From Pedobacter caeni (GTDB taxonomy: Bacteria; Bacteroidota; Bacteroidia; Sphingobacteriales; Sphingobacteriaceae), in the NCBI RefSeq assembly GCF_900129215.1, contig NZ_FQUQ01000005.1, positions 434,001 to 498,000 on the forward strand: DNA of 64,000 bases, written 5' to 3'. The first letter of the stretch is position 1, and each line of letters opens with the position of its first letter. The notes below the pieces were generated by a model. That model was not told where the DNA came from. It ran no database searches and saw only the letters and a program-made list of their open reading frames with translations. Of the stretch, positions 53,782-62,052 are shown in pieces. A program made the position numbers and the translations under genes.

Positions 53782-53793
53782 GCAAACGTTTGC
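53782..53793. promoter_or_regulatory. LacI-type operator, site 2
   Basis: GCAAACGTTTGC, a perfect 12-bp palindrome, 193 bases from site 1 and sharing the 13-mer GCGCAAACGTTTG. Two widely spaced copies suggest repression by DNA looping. No LacI-family gene is in the window. Confidence 0.6.
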
Positions 53794-53823
53794 ATAGAGT
53801 CGCTTGTGCAGGTCAATATGGCG

Positions 53824-54600
53824 CTATAAATCCAGAAAATCATCGTGCACATCGTAATGAATCAATGCTTTGATAAATTCCTCAAATGTCGCATCACGTT
53901 TCTGATCCAATACACTGTTTATGACATCCTGCAGCAACTCTGCGGAGTAAATCATATCAAGGTTTTCTTTTCTGGCAGCCTCAGGATAAATTTCCTGATC
54001 GCTTTCGTTCACTTCTATGGGGAAGTCGATAAAGAGCTTCGTGCCCGGAACTAATGGTTGGCCGTATATTCCGTATACCGCATAGTTTACGTTTTCGTCT
54101 TCTTTTCTACGCACCGAAGTAATGAGTTCTTCGATAGTCATGTAGGATTGCAATGCAAACTTTCCTTTAAGGTCCTTCTTCAGTTGACTTTCAAGCGCTG
54201 TTAAACTCCCGGCTCCGTTTAAAATCAGGTGTTTGTTTGTTGATTTTAAATGGTTTATCAGCTCCAATGCCAGTTTCAATGGGTGACATTCCTTTCCGTT
54301 CAGGCTGGCATCCCAATTGGTTCCGGCAAGAACTTCGTCTTTAAACATTCCTGGTAACCAATGTTCCAGAAAATAAGCCAACGGAATTTCTGTGGGTTGA
54401 TAATTCTGCCATTCTTCTTTGGCAAGAAGCCTGGCATATGCCCGGTCGGACCAAAAAGGAAGAACATCAAGTGCCGCTTCATCGTTAGATGGTGAAGATA
54501 CCCAACCAAAATCTGATTTTAGTCCCCAGACGACTTCGAATTCAACTACCCGTTCTATAAATTTCCTGTGTTTGTAATCGGTGGTAGTGGAATTTTGCAT
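53824..54600 (-). CDS. DUF2750-domain protein with second C-terminal domain
   Basis: A 258-residue cytoplasmic protein. Residues about 10-110 fit DUF2750 (RKFIERVVEFEVVWGLKSDFGWV, DVLPFWSDRAYARLLAKEEW, IPLAYFLEHWLPGMFKD). Residues about 150-258 form a second acidic domain (MTIEELITSVRRKEDENVNYAVYGIYG, AELLQDVINSVLDQKRDATFEEFIKALIHYDVHDDFLDL), unrecognised. The two-domain layout suggests a fused immunity- or accessory-type protein; function unknown. Confidence 0.72.
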   Translation of the reverse strand: MQNSTTTDYKHRKFIERVVEFEVVWGLKSDFGWVSSPSNDEAALDVLPFWSDRAYARLLAKEEWQNYQPTEIPLAYFLEHWLPGMFKDEVLAGTNWDASLNGKECHPLKLALELINHLKSTNKHLILNGAGSLTALESQLKKDLKGKFALQSYMTIEELITSVRRKEDENVNYAVYGIYGQPLVPGTKLFIDFPIEVNESDQEIYPEAARKENLDMIYSAELLQDVINSVLDQKRDATFEEFIKALIHYDVHDDFLDL

Positions 54601-54720
54601 CGTTGTTTTTTTTGCAAGATGCGAAAAAATTCAATCCGTAAAACAAGATTAGGTTATTTAAACAAAACAGAAGTCATACCCAGGGTGTTAGATAGATAGT
54701 CTATTTATAACCTATTGAAA

Positions 54721-55518
54721 ATGAGAGAATTTGAGAATAATGGAACTGTCATAAACTATCATATCTATGGCAAAGGAGAAATCACTTTATTATTTGTACA
54801 TGGTCATTATATCGACCAGTCATACTGGTCGGAGCAGATTGATTTCTTTAAGCGTGATTATACTGTAGTCACGATGGACCTTGCCGGTCATGGCAAATCT
54901 GGCAGGACACGCCACGAATGGTCTATTGCAGGGCTTGCAGATGATATCATTGCCTTAATTAAGCACAACCATCTGGAAAAGGTGATTCTGATTGGCCATT
55001 CCTTAGGGGGAGACCTTAATCTGATTGCTGCAACAAAATTCCCGGATCCCATCATTGGCTTTGTTGGTGTTGATAATTTTAAAAATGCAGGAAGCCCATT
55101 GCCCGAAGAATTTCAGAAACAGGTTGGGAGCATTCTTGAAAATCTGAAGAAAGATTTTGCCGCAACAAACGAACAATATGCGAGAACAGGCTTGCTTGGT
55201 CCTGAAACTCCGGCAGAGCTCACAAACCGGGTTGTTGGAGATTTTAGGAATGCTTATGAGCCGATGGGGCAGGCCACTATGCCTGAATTTTTTAAAATCG
55301 ATCTTGTAGAAAATGACTTACTTCCTCAATTAAAACTGAAGCTTTACCTGATCAATGTAAACAATTCGCCCACCAATATTGAAGCCTTGCAAAAAAATGC
55401 AGTCAATGGCTTTGAGTTAAGGGAAATCACTGGTACCTGTCATTATCCGATGCTGGAGCACCCGGATGAATTCAATGAAATGCTAACTGATGTGATCGAT
55501 GCCATCAGGCAGAAATGA
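54721..55518 (+). CDS. alpha/beta-fold hydrolase
   Basis: A 265-residue hydrolase; I use the ATG at 54721, not the TTG at 54715. Motifs: oxyanion FVHGHYIDQSYW, nucleophile Ser in LIGHSLGGDLN (about residue 95), and catalytic His in TGTCHYPMLEHPDEF near the C-terminus. No signal peptide. General lipase/esterase-like fold; substrate unknown. Monocistronic as far as spacing shows. Confidence 0.88.
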   Translation: MREFENNGTVINYHIYGKGEITLLFVHGHYIDQSYWSEQIDFFKRDYTVVTMDLAGHGKSGRTRHEWSIAGLADDIIALIKHNHLEKVILIGHSLGGDLNLIAATKFPDPIIGFVGVDNFKNAGSPLPEEFQKQVGSILENLKKDFAATNEQYARTGLLGPETPAELTNRVVGDFRNAYEPMGQATMPEFFKIDLVENDLLPQLKLKLYLINVNNSPTNIEALQKNAVNGFELREITGTCHYPMLEHPDEFNEMLTDVIDAIRQK

Positions 55519-55592
55519 TTATCAATTTTGTGACAAAACAGGATATTTTTTAGTTCGTAAAACATTTTACTAAAGATTGCGTTTTTACTAAA

Positions 55593-56081
55593 ATGTCAAG
55601 AATCACCACCCAGCATCAGCAGGAAATTCCCGATACACCTACCATCAGGACGGTAAGGAAACTCTCTTACCTTATGGACGAACAGTTTCGTGTTCCGGGA
55701 ACGAAATTCCGCTTCGGACTGGACCCGATACTCAACCTGATTCCTTTCGCGGGGGATTTTGCCGGCTTTATCATTTCCGGTGGTTTGGTTCTGGCCATGT
55801 CCAGCAAGGGCTTAACGAGTAAAATCGTGGTGTTGATGTGTCTTAATATTTTTCTTGATGCCACTATTGGTGCTATTCCGGGGATCGGTCAGATTTGGGA
55901 TTTCTTCTTCAAATCCAATACGAAGAATATGAAACTCATGGAAGAGTATTACCATGAGGGAAAACACCAGGGGAGTGGTAAGAATACCATCTTTCTGGCT
56001 TTGGGAGTGCTGTTTACCATCTTTATTATACTTGTCGTGATCCTTTGGTACGTGCTTGCCTGGATCATCAGTTTGTTTTAA
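55593..56081 (+). CDS. DUF4112 membrane protein
   Basis: A 162-residue protein with the DUF4112 core: LSYLMDEQFRVPGTKFRFGLDPILNLIPFAGDFAGFIISGGLVLAMSSKG, NIFLDATIGAIPGIGQIWDFFFKSNTKNMKLMEEY. Membrane segments at about 45-70, 78-100 and 130-158. Function of the family unknown. Followed 11 bases later by another membrane protein on the same strand. Confidence 0.85.
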   Translation: MSRITTQHQQEIPDTPTIRTVRKLSYLMDEQFRVPGTKFRFGLDPILNLIPFAGDFAGFIISGGLVLAMSSKGLTSKIVVLMCLNIFLDATIGAIPGIGQIWDFFFKSNTKNMKLMEEYYHEGKHQGSGKNTIFLALGVLFTIFIILVVILWYVLAWIISLF

Positions 56082-56092
56082 ATCAATGCCAT

Positions 56093-56722
56093 ATGAAAAA
56101 TAAAAGTCTGTTCATTTCCACCATTGTTTTCTTTCTACTGGTTTGTGGAAATTATTGGCTGGATGATTTCTTTAAGAAACACGAACTTCCCTTGCTTTTC
56201 GTTGCTTACGCAAGCTTATTGATTATTGTATTCATTGTTCTTTTGATTAGCCTCCTGTTTCAGGTCAAAAGGTTGTTCCGGGAGTCCTCCTGGAGTAAGT
56301 CACGGTTGTTCTTAATAGGGACCATGACCTTCACTTTGTTTTTTACGGTATGGAGTTCCTTCGGCTTTTTGAACCTTAAAAAAGTCAGAAGTAGAAATGT
56401 GCTGATTGCCAGAACAGAGGATTCATCGCATGGGATGAGTGTGCTTAAGCTTAAAGAGAATAAACATTTTATTTACAGGAGTACCTGTTCCGGAGGGAGC
56501 AGAGTAATGGGGACTTATTCCATTGTCGCGGATACGATCAGATTTAGTGGTTTTGACCGGAAAAACGGGCTCCCCAACTTCAAGTACGGAATCATTAAAA
56601 TAGCGAAAGCTTTAAATAGCAAAGTGAATACAGAAGTGATCTCCCTGTATATCGACGATAACCATGCTGCTAAACGCCCTTTGATGGTGATGTTGAACAA
56701 TGCGATTCATTTAAGAGATTAA
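56093..56722 (+). CDS. hypothetical membrane protein
   Basis: A 209-residue protein from the ATG at 56093; the longer ORF from 56045 would overlap the DUF4112 gene. Three hydrophobic helices (about 5-22, 34-58, 75-95), then a soluble part with HFIYRSTCSGGSRVMGTYSIVADTIRFSGF, beta-rich and probably extracytoplasmic. No family recognised. Likely co-transcribed with the DUF4112 gene. Confidence 0.65.
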   Translation: MKNKSLFISTIVFFLLVCGNYWLDDFFKKHELPLLFVAYASLLIIVFIVLLISLLFQVKRLFRESSWSKSRLFLIGTMTFTLFFTVWSSFGFLNLKKVRSRNVLIARTEDSSHGMSVLKLKENKHFIYRSTCSGGSRVMGTYSIVADTIRFSGFDRKNGLPNFKYGIIKIAKALNSKVNTEVISLYIDDNHAAKRPLMVMLNNAIHLRD

Positions 56723-56802
56723 TTTTTCATCCTGAGGCTGGAAGCTTTATTGATCATTAACCCCCTTCGTTCTTCCAGTAATCTTTGTATGATCTAAAAT
56801 TT

Positions 56803-56839
56803 CCATTTGTGTAAAAAAATACTATTTTTACACAAATGG
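56803..56839. promoter_or_regulatory. 15-bp inverted repeat containing the nfeD start codon
   Basis: CCATTTGTGTAAAAA (56803-56817), loop AATACTA, exact inverse TTTTTACACAAATGG (56825-56839). The NfeD ATG at 56836 is inside the right arm. As RNA it would hide the start codon; as DNA it is an operator-like palindrome. Its half-site ATTTGTGT/ACACAAAT equals that of the operators upstream of the NAD salvage genes. Confidence 0.65.
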
Positions 56840-57402
56840 ATTATTTCAACGCTCTAGAACCTTTTCTCAGAACCCTTTGGTTCATCGCCATCCCTGTAAG
56901 CTTGGTTTTCGCTGTTCAAAGTGTCATGACCTTTATGGGCTTTGATGGCGCTGATGGGGTAGATACTGATTTTGATGGCAATATCGATCATCCTGATGCC
57001 CCTTTTCAATTGTTCTCTTTCCGGAACCTGATCAATTTTCTTCTAGGTTTAAGCTGGACGGGTATTTCTTTTTATCGGTTGATAGAAAATAAAACTTTGC
57101 TGCTTACCCTATGTGTTATTGTGGGGGTAGGGTTCGTGATGTTGTTTTTTGTCATCATCAAACAACTTCAAAAGCTTGGAGAAGACAACACCTTTAAAAT
57201 TGAAAGCACCCTGAAAAAGAAGGCTACCGTGTACCTTCGCATCCCTGCCGAAAGGAAGGGGACAGGCAAGATCCAGATCAGTATCAATGGTTCATTCCGG
57301 GAGATTGATGCCCTTACCGATGGAGAATTAATCGAAAGCGGATCTACCGTGATCATCACTAACATACAAACTCAAAACCTCGTACTAGTAGCTAAAATTT
57401 AA
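56836..57402 (+). CDS. NfeD-family membrane protein (flotillin partner)
   Basis: A 188-residue membrane protein of the NfeD1/YuaF type. Membrane helices at about 13-35, 58-75 and 85-110. An acidic loop between the first two (DGADGVDTDFDGNIDHPDAP) contains a calcium-loop-like D-x-D-x-D-G pattern. The C-terminal domain (about 125-188, KKKATVYLRIPAERKGTGKIQISINGSFREIDAL, ESGSTVIITNIQTQNLVLVAKI) is the OB-fold typical of NfeD. One base separates it from flotillin, the standard NfeD-flotillin pair involved in membrane microdomain organisation. Confidence 0.88.
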   Translation: MDYFNALEPFLRTLWFIAIPVSLVFAVQSVMTFMGFDGADGVDTDFDGNIDHPDAPFQLFSFRNLINFLLGLSWTGISFYRLIENKTLLLTLCVIVGVGFVMLFFVIIKQLQKLGEDNTFKIESTLKKKATVYLRIPAERKGTGKIQISINGSFREIDALTDGELIESGSTVIITNIQTQNLVLVAKI

Positions 57403-57403
57403 C

Positions 57404-58972
57404 ATGGAAAACGTATTACAGTCTCCTTTAACCATTATTCTCGTCCTTGTTGTTGTACTTTTCGTCAGCATTTCCGCCTTAATTGCCCGCTACAAAAGAT
57501 GTCCATCCGATAAAATTCTGGTGATCTATGGTAAAACCGGAGGGACCTCCGCAAAATGTATTCATGGTGGTGGTGCTTTTGTATGGCCGGTAATTCAGGA
57601 TTTTGCTTACCTGGATCTTAAACCCATTTCCATTGAAGCCAATCTGATGAATGCCCTGAGCCGTCAGAACATCAGGGTCGATGTACCTTGTCGTTTTACC
57701 ATTGCCATTTCTACAGAAAGCGACAGCATGAACAATGCTGCTGAACGTTTATTGGGAATGACACCAGGTGATATTCAGGAGCTTGCTAAGGACATTCTTT
57801 TTGGTCAGCTGCGTTTGGTGGTGGCCACGATGACGATCGAGGAGATCAACTCCGACCGTGATAAGTTTTTAGATAATATCTCTAAAAATGTGGATGCAGA
57901 GCTTAAAAAGATCGGTCTTAAACTGATCAACGTGAATGTTACGGATATCAAAGATGAATCCGGATATATAGAAGCACTAGGTAAAGAAGCTGCAGCAAAA
58001 GCAATCAACGAAGCTTTGATCAGCGTTGCAGAACAAACAAAAATCGGGGAAACAGGTAAAGCAATTGCCGACCGTGAGAAAGATGTTCAGATTGCAGAAA
58101 CACAACGTGAACGCGATGTGAAGATTGCAATTACCCAAAAAGACAGAGAGATCAGCATTGCTGCTGCAGCTAAAGATGAAAAAATCGGTAAAGCTGAAGC
58201 AGACAGAGACAGCCGTATCAAAATGTCGGAAGCCAATTCCCTGGCAGTTCAGGGAGAGAATCAGGCAAAAATAAACATTGCCAGCTCTGATGCCTTGCGT
58301 CGTGAGAAAGAAGCGGAATCCTTAAAAATTGCCGTTTCAGCAGAAAAGGTTCAGCAGGCACAGGCGTTGGAAGCCGCCTACCTGGCAGAGCAAAAAGCGG
58401 AGCTCGCCCGTTCTGAACGCGAACGCTCTACCCAGATTGCCAATATCGTGATCCCTGCTGAAATTGCTAAACAAAGAACAATTATTCAGGCACAGGCAGA
58501 TGCGGAAACAATCAGAGAGAATGCGAAAGGGGAGGCCGATGCGATCTATGCAAAAATGGAAGCCGAAGCAAAAGGTTTATATGAAATCCTGACCAAACAG
58601 GCCGAAGGATATAAACTCGTGGTGGAAGCTGCCGGAGGAGATCCTACGCAGGCCTTCCAGCTGTTGTTATTAGAGAAACTACCGGAATTGGTAAGAACGC
58701 AGGTAGAAGCGGTTAAAAACATTAAAATCGACAAGATTACGGTATGGGATTCTGGTAGTGGCAATAATGAGAATGGAAATTCTTCGACTGCAAACTTTGT
58801 TTCAGGCATGATGAAAACCGTTCCGCCATTAAACGACCTGTTTAATATGGCTGGTTTAAACCTGCCTAACTATTTAAAGGGAACGAATGAGCCAGAGGCA
58901 CCGGTTGTGGTTCCTCCGGTAGTGATTGTTCCGCCTGCTAATTCAGATACTGATCAGGCTACTCCTGTTTAA
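57404..58972 (+). CDS. flotillin-like SPFH-domain protein
   Basis: A 522-residue protein: one N-terminal membrane helix (about 8-28), SPFH/band-7 domain (about 40-220, KILVIYGKTGGTSAKCIHGGGAFVWPVIQDFAYLDL, INVNVTDIKDESGYIEALG), then a long coiled-coil/heptad region rich in Ala, Glu and Lys (about 220-400, REISIAAAAKDEKIGKAEADRDSRIK) and a C-terminal tail with a Pro/Val-rich stretch (PEAPVVVPPVVIVPPAN). Scaffold of functional membrane microdomains; co-translated with the NfeD partner. Confidence 0.93.
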   Translation: MENVLQSPLTIILVLVVVLFVSISALIARYKRCPSDKILVIYGKTGGTSAKCIHGGGAFVWPVIQDFAYLDLKPISIEANLMNALSRQNIRVDVPCRFTIAISTESDSMNNAAERLLGMTPGDIQELAKDILFGQLRLVVATMTIEEINSDRDKFLDNISKNVDAELKKIGLKLINVNVTDIKDESGYIEALGKEAAAKAINEALISVAEQTKIGETGKAIADREKDVQIAETQRERDVKIAITQKDREISIAAAAKDEKIGKAEADRDSRIKMSEANSLAVQGENQAKINIASSDALRREKEAESLKIAVSAEKVQQAQALEAAYLAEQKAELARSERERSTQIANIVIPAEIAKQRTIIQAQADAETIRENAKGEADAIYAKMEAEAKGLYEILTKQAEGYKLVVEAAGGDPTQAFQLLLLEKLPELVRTQVEAVKNIKIDKITVWDSGSGNNENGNSSTANFVSGMMKTVPPLNDLFNMAGLNLPNYLKGTNEPEAPVVVPPVVIVPPANSDTDQATPV

Positions 58973-59001
58973 GCGATAATAGTAATATTATATAAAATAA
59001 G

Positions 59002-59036
59002 AGGCCGTCTTCATGCATAATGAAGACGGCCTTTGT
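59002..59036. terminator. bidirectional intrinsic terminator
   Basis: 13-bp perfect stem AGGCCGTCTTCAT (59002-59014) with ATGAAGACGGCCT (59020-59032), loop GCATA, then TT-rich sequence. Confidence 0.87.
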
Positions 59037-59054
59037 GTTTTGGAGTATCATGGA

Positions 59055-59891
59055 TTATCCGAAAATATCCTCTCCCTTTAGTATTTCTTTATACACCTTA
59101 TTCGATACATCAAACTCATTGTGTTTGGAATAGTGATGAGGTTTAAAAACGAAATTCTCCTTATAAAGCGCATCCACCTTGCCCATTTCGTCTTCATCCA
59201 GATCATCAAAATCGAGATCGCCGTTTTCAATATCCTCCATTAATTCAAAATATTTAATGCCACTCTCTCCGCAGGCAATAGGTTCAGTATCGCCTAAATT
59301 GCCAATATCTATGCCCAGGTCTTCCAGTGAGGTATCGATATCTTCTCTGCTCAGATTAACGTAATAATTAAAATCAGGGAGATTTAAATTGCCCTTAACG
59401 GTTAAGCCAAAAGATGCTATATATGCATGTGCTGCCGCAAAGTTTCCAGCACAGGCAATGCGTCCACATTCCGTATTTACGGCATAAAAAGCTTTTTTTA
59501 CCTCAATATTGCCTAGTACAACGATATCTGATAAGGAGCTGATTACCACATTTTCTGCCGTTAAATTTCCGGTCACATACAGGCATATCGGATATCCGGC
59601 ATCTGTTCCGTACATATTGATATGACGATTGACATGGAGGTTTCCTATCACCAGAATTGCCCTGTTTTGAGGCTGATCCAATCCATGCCCCAAAACAGTC
59701 AGGTCTAATTCGTCCATCATAACATCACCTTCATACACTGCAAATGTATTTGTTGCCGGATCCTCATATACTGCGGAATCTGTTGGGTTATTAGCTAAAT
59801 ATAGTCCGGAACTGTAGTCTTGAATGTTTAAACCAAACCGGCTTTCAATTTCAGGAAAAGGCACAACGATGTAATTTTTTTGCTCATTCAT
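59055..59891 (-). CDS. polymer-forming / beta-solenoid-like acidic protein
   Basis: A 278-residue cytoplasmic protein. The middle (about 75-180) is a short-strand solenoid (AILVIGNLHVNRHINMYG, CLYVTGNLTAENVVISSLSDIVVLGNIEVKKAFYA, GLTVKGNLNLPDFNYYVNLS) like bactofilin-type or polymer-forming folds. The C-terminal third is very acidic (EDIENGDLDFDDLDEDEMG). Similar proteins occur as immunity-like genes next to polymorphic toxins. It flanks a scarred locus with toxin-like remnants, which fits that reading, but no toxin is intact. Confidence 0.65.
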   Translation of the reverse strand: MNEQKNYIVVPFPEIESRFGLNIQDYSSGLYLANNPTDSAVYEDPATNTFAVYEGDVMMDELDLTVLGHGLDQPQNRAILVIGNLHVNRHINMYGTDAGYPICLYVTGNLTAENVVISSLSDIVVLGNIEVKKAFYAVNTECGRIACAGNFAAAHAYIASFGLTVKGNLNLPDFNYYVNLSREDIDTSLEDLGIDIGNLGDTEPIACGESGIKYFELMEDIENGDLDFDDLDEDEMGKVDALYKENFVFKPHHYSKHNEFDVSNKVYKEILKGEDIFG

Positions 59892-60046
59892 AGGACGGTA
59901 ATTATGGTAATGTTTTAAATAATAGAATAAAATTAGTCAAACGAATATAATTATATATTATTAATAATTCTAGCCGCCAGGTCTAAATACGATCAGAGCT
60001 GTCCAAAACATTTTTGATACTCAAAGAAGGTGATTTTTTACGATGA

Positions 60047-60457
60047 TTAAACCGAGTTTTGTCTTCTTACTAAAAAATCAAGGCTCCTATTATCCGTCAA
60101 ATATGCTGATCTGAGTATTTTCATGCTGCTGATTTGTAATATAAAAAGGAAGATGTCCGTCATAGTTTTGGCCTTCCAATTGAAATTATTGGTCAGAAAC
60201 AGGTATTCTTTGCCGGTTGTGCTGTCCAAATAACGAATTAGTCGCAATTTACCCGGGTAGTGCTTTGCCCCAACGTAATTTCTAAGACTAATATGCTGTT
60301 CTTCAAGTACTCGATCAGCCTTAAGTCCAGCCACTGCGAACTGCTGGATTACCGGGAACGGGGGGACTACATTGGCAAGAAGGTTGTCCAAGGAACTTAA
60401 ATATTTATATTTACGGGTTGATTGTATTGAAAGTCCGTTTGTTTCAAGGAATGCCAA
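60047..60457 (-). pseudogene. decayed IS4-like transposase fragment
   Basis: The leftward frame, best at about 60310-60152, encodes VLEEQHISLRNYVGAKHYPGKLRLIRYLDSTTGKEYLFLTNNFNWKAKTMTDI in summary form: the stretch LRLIRYLDSTTGKEYLFLTN with FNWKAKTMTDI matches the segment before the C-terminal Tyr-Arg-Glu-Lys region of IS4-type DDE transposases. The usual YKxRWQVELFFKWIKQH continuation is absent and the frame turns to unrelated sequence, so it is a remnant. I cannot locate terminal inverted repeats. Confidence 0.6.
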
Positions 60458-60566
60458 AGTTGGACAAGAGGCTGAAGGATATGAGGCATTGATAAATTTA
60501 GCTTACGAAAATCTTAATCTGGGACGCAATGGCATTACTAATGTAAGATTTGAAATAATACCTTAA
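60435..60566 (+). pseudogene. 3' end of a lost ORF, possibly a toxin
   Basis: Read on the plus strand, the frame ending at TAA 60564-60566 gives SPFVSRNAKVGQEAEGYEA then LINLAYENLNLGRNGITNVRFEIIP, a coherent C-terminus without an upstream start: the sequence to its left is the transposase scar. The stop lies 5 bases before the ATG of the immunity-like gene, the spacing usual for polymorphic toxin/immunity pairs. Toxin identity is inference; no catalytic residues are recognised. Confidence 0.45.
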
Positions 60567-60571
60567 TTATT

Positions 60572-61009
60572 ATGAAAATAGAAAACGTGCTTCTTCCCGG
60601 AAAAGAAGAATTTGATTTTAGAGAGTATAAATACATTTATATTCAAAGTAGTAATGGAAAAATTACAAAAGATAATTTTGTCAACATAGTTGCTTCTGCT
60701 AATTCGCCTTTAATCCCCAAAAATGGAGGTGTTTTAAGTGAAAATTTCATTATAATTACTCCAGATGATAGATATTTCTATGGATTGTCATACTCCAAAG
60801 ATTTAATTGGATGGAGGCAACAGATTGAAAAAGGTGTATCAATACTTAATCTGGATATGGGTGAAATTAAAAATGGGGAGCATTTTTCTATAATTAATGG
60901 AGAAAACTATAAATTGGAAGATTGTCAGTTTGAACGTTATAATTTTTATGATGAAACAGGTAATTTAATAAAACTCAATACTCCTGTAGAAAAAGAAAAA
61001 ATACTATAA
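60572..61009 (+). CDS. AT-rich immunity-like protein
   Basis: A 145-residue acidic protein without signal peptide. Features: LPGKEEFDFREYKYIYIQSSNGK, GGVLSENFIIITPDDRYFYGLSYSKDLIGWRQQIEKG, CQFERYNFYDETGNLIKL. Codon use and base composition are visibly more AT-rich than neighbouring operons, which suggests acquisition by transfer. Not assigned to a known family. The ATG follows an orphan ORF tail by 5 bases, so it was probably the immunity gene of a toxin that has been lost. Confidence 0.6.
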   Translation: MKIENVLLPGKEEFDFREYKYIYIQSSNGKITKDNFVNIVASANSPLIPKNGGVLSENFIIITPDDRYFYGLSYSKDLIGWRQQIEKGVSILNLDMGEIKNGEHFSIINGENYKLEDCQFERYNFYDETGNLIKLNTPVEKEKIL

Positions 61010-61010
61010 A

Positions 61011-61045
61011 AAATCAGACCATCTGAAGTGACAGTCTGATTTAAT
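61011..61045 (+). terminator. intrinsic terminator
   Basis: AAATCAGAC (61011-61019) pairs with GTCTGATTT (61034-61042) and runs into AATTTT. Confidence 0.75.
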
Positions 61046-61236
61046 TTTAACTTCGACTGGGCCACTTACCGCCGCTGCAAGGGTGCGGTAAAACTGCGTA
61101 CTCGATCTTTCTCAATTATATAAGAAACATAGACCTTTACCTGCTTACAGGGATTTATGGTTATTGACTACTGTTTTTTTCTTCTTTTCCAATTCCCCGA
61201 TTAATGTTATTACTTTGTAGCAAGCTATCTCTACAA

Positions 61237-61944
61237 ATGAATAAAACTACGCCTGCCATTAAACAAGATATAAAAGTTAGTGTTGATGCCATTGTTTTTG
61301 GTTACAATCAGGAAAACGGGATCTCCGTGCTGCTGATCAAAAGAAAGATCGAACCTTTCATTGGCCAATGGGCATTACCTGGTGGATTTGTGCATAATGA
61401 GGAAAGCCTGGAAGCAGCCGTAGCGAGAGAGCTGCAGGAAGAAGCAGGGGTGTCCATCAAGTACCTCGAACAACTTTTTACTTTTGGCAAACCAGACCGC
61501 GATCCCAGAACCCGCATCATCTCTGTGGCTTACTTCGGACTTGTTAAATCGGCTGATTTCAGCCTGTTTGCTTCCACAGATGCTTCCGAAGCCGCATGGT
61601 TCAATATTTATGACCTGCCCACACTGGCATTCGACCATCAGGACATCGTAGGTAAGGCCATCGCCCGGTTAAGGGCAAAGATCACCTACGAACCCATCGG
61701 TTTTGAGCTCCTTGATGCCAAATTTGTCTTCTCCGATCTGGAGCAGCTTTACATGAAATTATTAGGACATAACATCGACAGGAGAAACTTTAAACGTAAA
61801 GTGATGTCTTTAGGTCTGGTTATTGAACTCGATGAAAAGGCACCATCAGTAGGGGCCGGCCGACCGGGGAATCTGTATTCCTTCGATAGTGAAAAATATA
61901 AACAACTTAAAGTCAATGGTTTTGATCTTAATAAACTCCTTTAG
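61237..61944 (+). CDS. nrtR: NrtR-type Nudix transcriptional regulator
   Basis: A 235-residue protein from the ATG at 61237. The N-terminal Nudix domain has the box GGFVHNEESLEAAVARELQEEAGV (about residues 49-72) with its acidic residues intact. The C-terminal winged helix (about 155-235, LEQLYMKLLGHNIDRRNFKRKVMSLGLV, GRPGNLYSFD) binds DNA. NrtR proteins repress NAD metabolism genes and sense ADP-ribose. It is followed directly by PRPP synthetase and nicotinamide phosphoribosyltransferase genes, with matching palindromes in between. Confidence 0.92.
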   Translation: MNKTTPAIKQDIKVSVDAIVFGYNQENGISVLLIKRKIEPFIGQWALPGGFVHNEESLEAAVARELQEEAGVSIKYLEQLFTFGKPDRDPRTRIISVAYFGLVKSADFSLFASTDASEAAWFNIYDLPTLAFDHQDIVGKAIARLRAKITYEPIGFELLDAKFVFSDLEQLYMKLLGHNIDRRNFKRKVMSLGLVIELDEKAPSVGAGRPGNLYSFDSEKYKQLKVNGFDLNKLL

Positions 61945-61967
61945 TATCAGTATGTTATGGATTTTAA

Positions 61968-62000
61968 AATTAATTTGTGTAAAATAAACACAAATTAATT
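61968..62000. promoter_or_regulatory. NrtR operator, site 1
   Basis: Inverted repeat of 13 bases: AATTAATTTGTGT (61968-61980), 7-base spacer AAAATAA, ACACAAATTAATT (61988-62000). It lies between nrtR and the PRPP synthetase gene, 53 bases before that gene's ATG. Assigned to NrtR from position and symmetry. Confidence 0.7.
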
Positions 62001-62025
62001 TGCATAAGAAAAAATAAAGACTTTA

Positions 62026-62048
62026 ATTTGTGTCATCATAACGCAAAT
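62026..62048. promoter_or_regulatory. NrtR operator, site 2
   Basis: ATTTGTGT (62026-62033), 7-base spacer CATCATA, ACGCAAAT (62041-62048): the same half-site and spacer as site 1 with one mismatch. It ends 4 bases before the start codon at 62053. Confidence 0.6.
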
Positions 62049-62052
62049 AGAT

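Larger units (their letters stand above)
53358..53823. other. 466-bp gene-free upstream region of the giant gene
   Basis: No credible ORF. It holds two LacI-type operator palindromes (listed separately), an inverted pair TTAGATTGG (53509-53517) / CCAATCTAA (53545-53553), and TGTAAT/ATTACA around 53740. Since the genes on both sides read leftward, the region can only be the promoter region of the giant gene, and its length suggests elaborate control. Confidence 0.6.

Noticed and set aside
61065..61092. Hairpin TTACCGC ... GCGGTAA upstream of nrtR
   Set aside because: Only 7 bp, with no T tract; the NAD operators are clearly the downstream palindromes. Too weak to call a terminator or operator.
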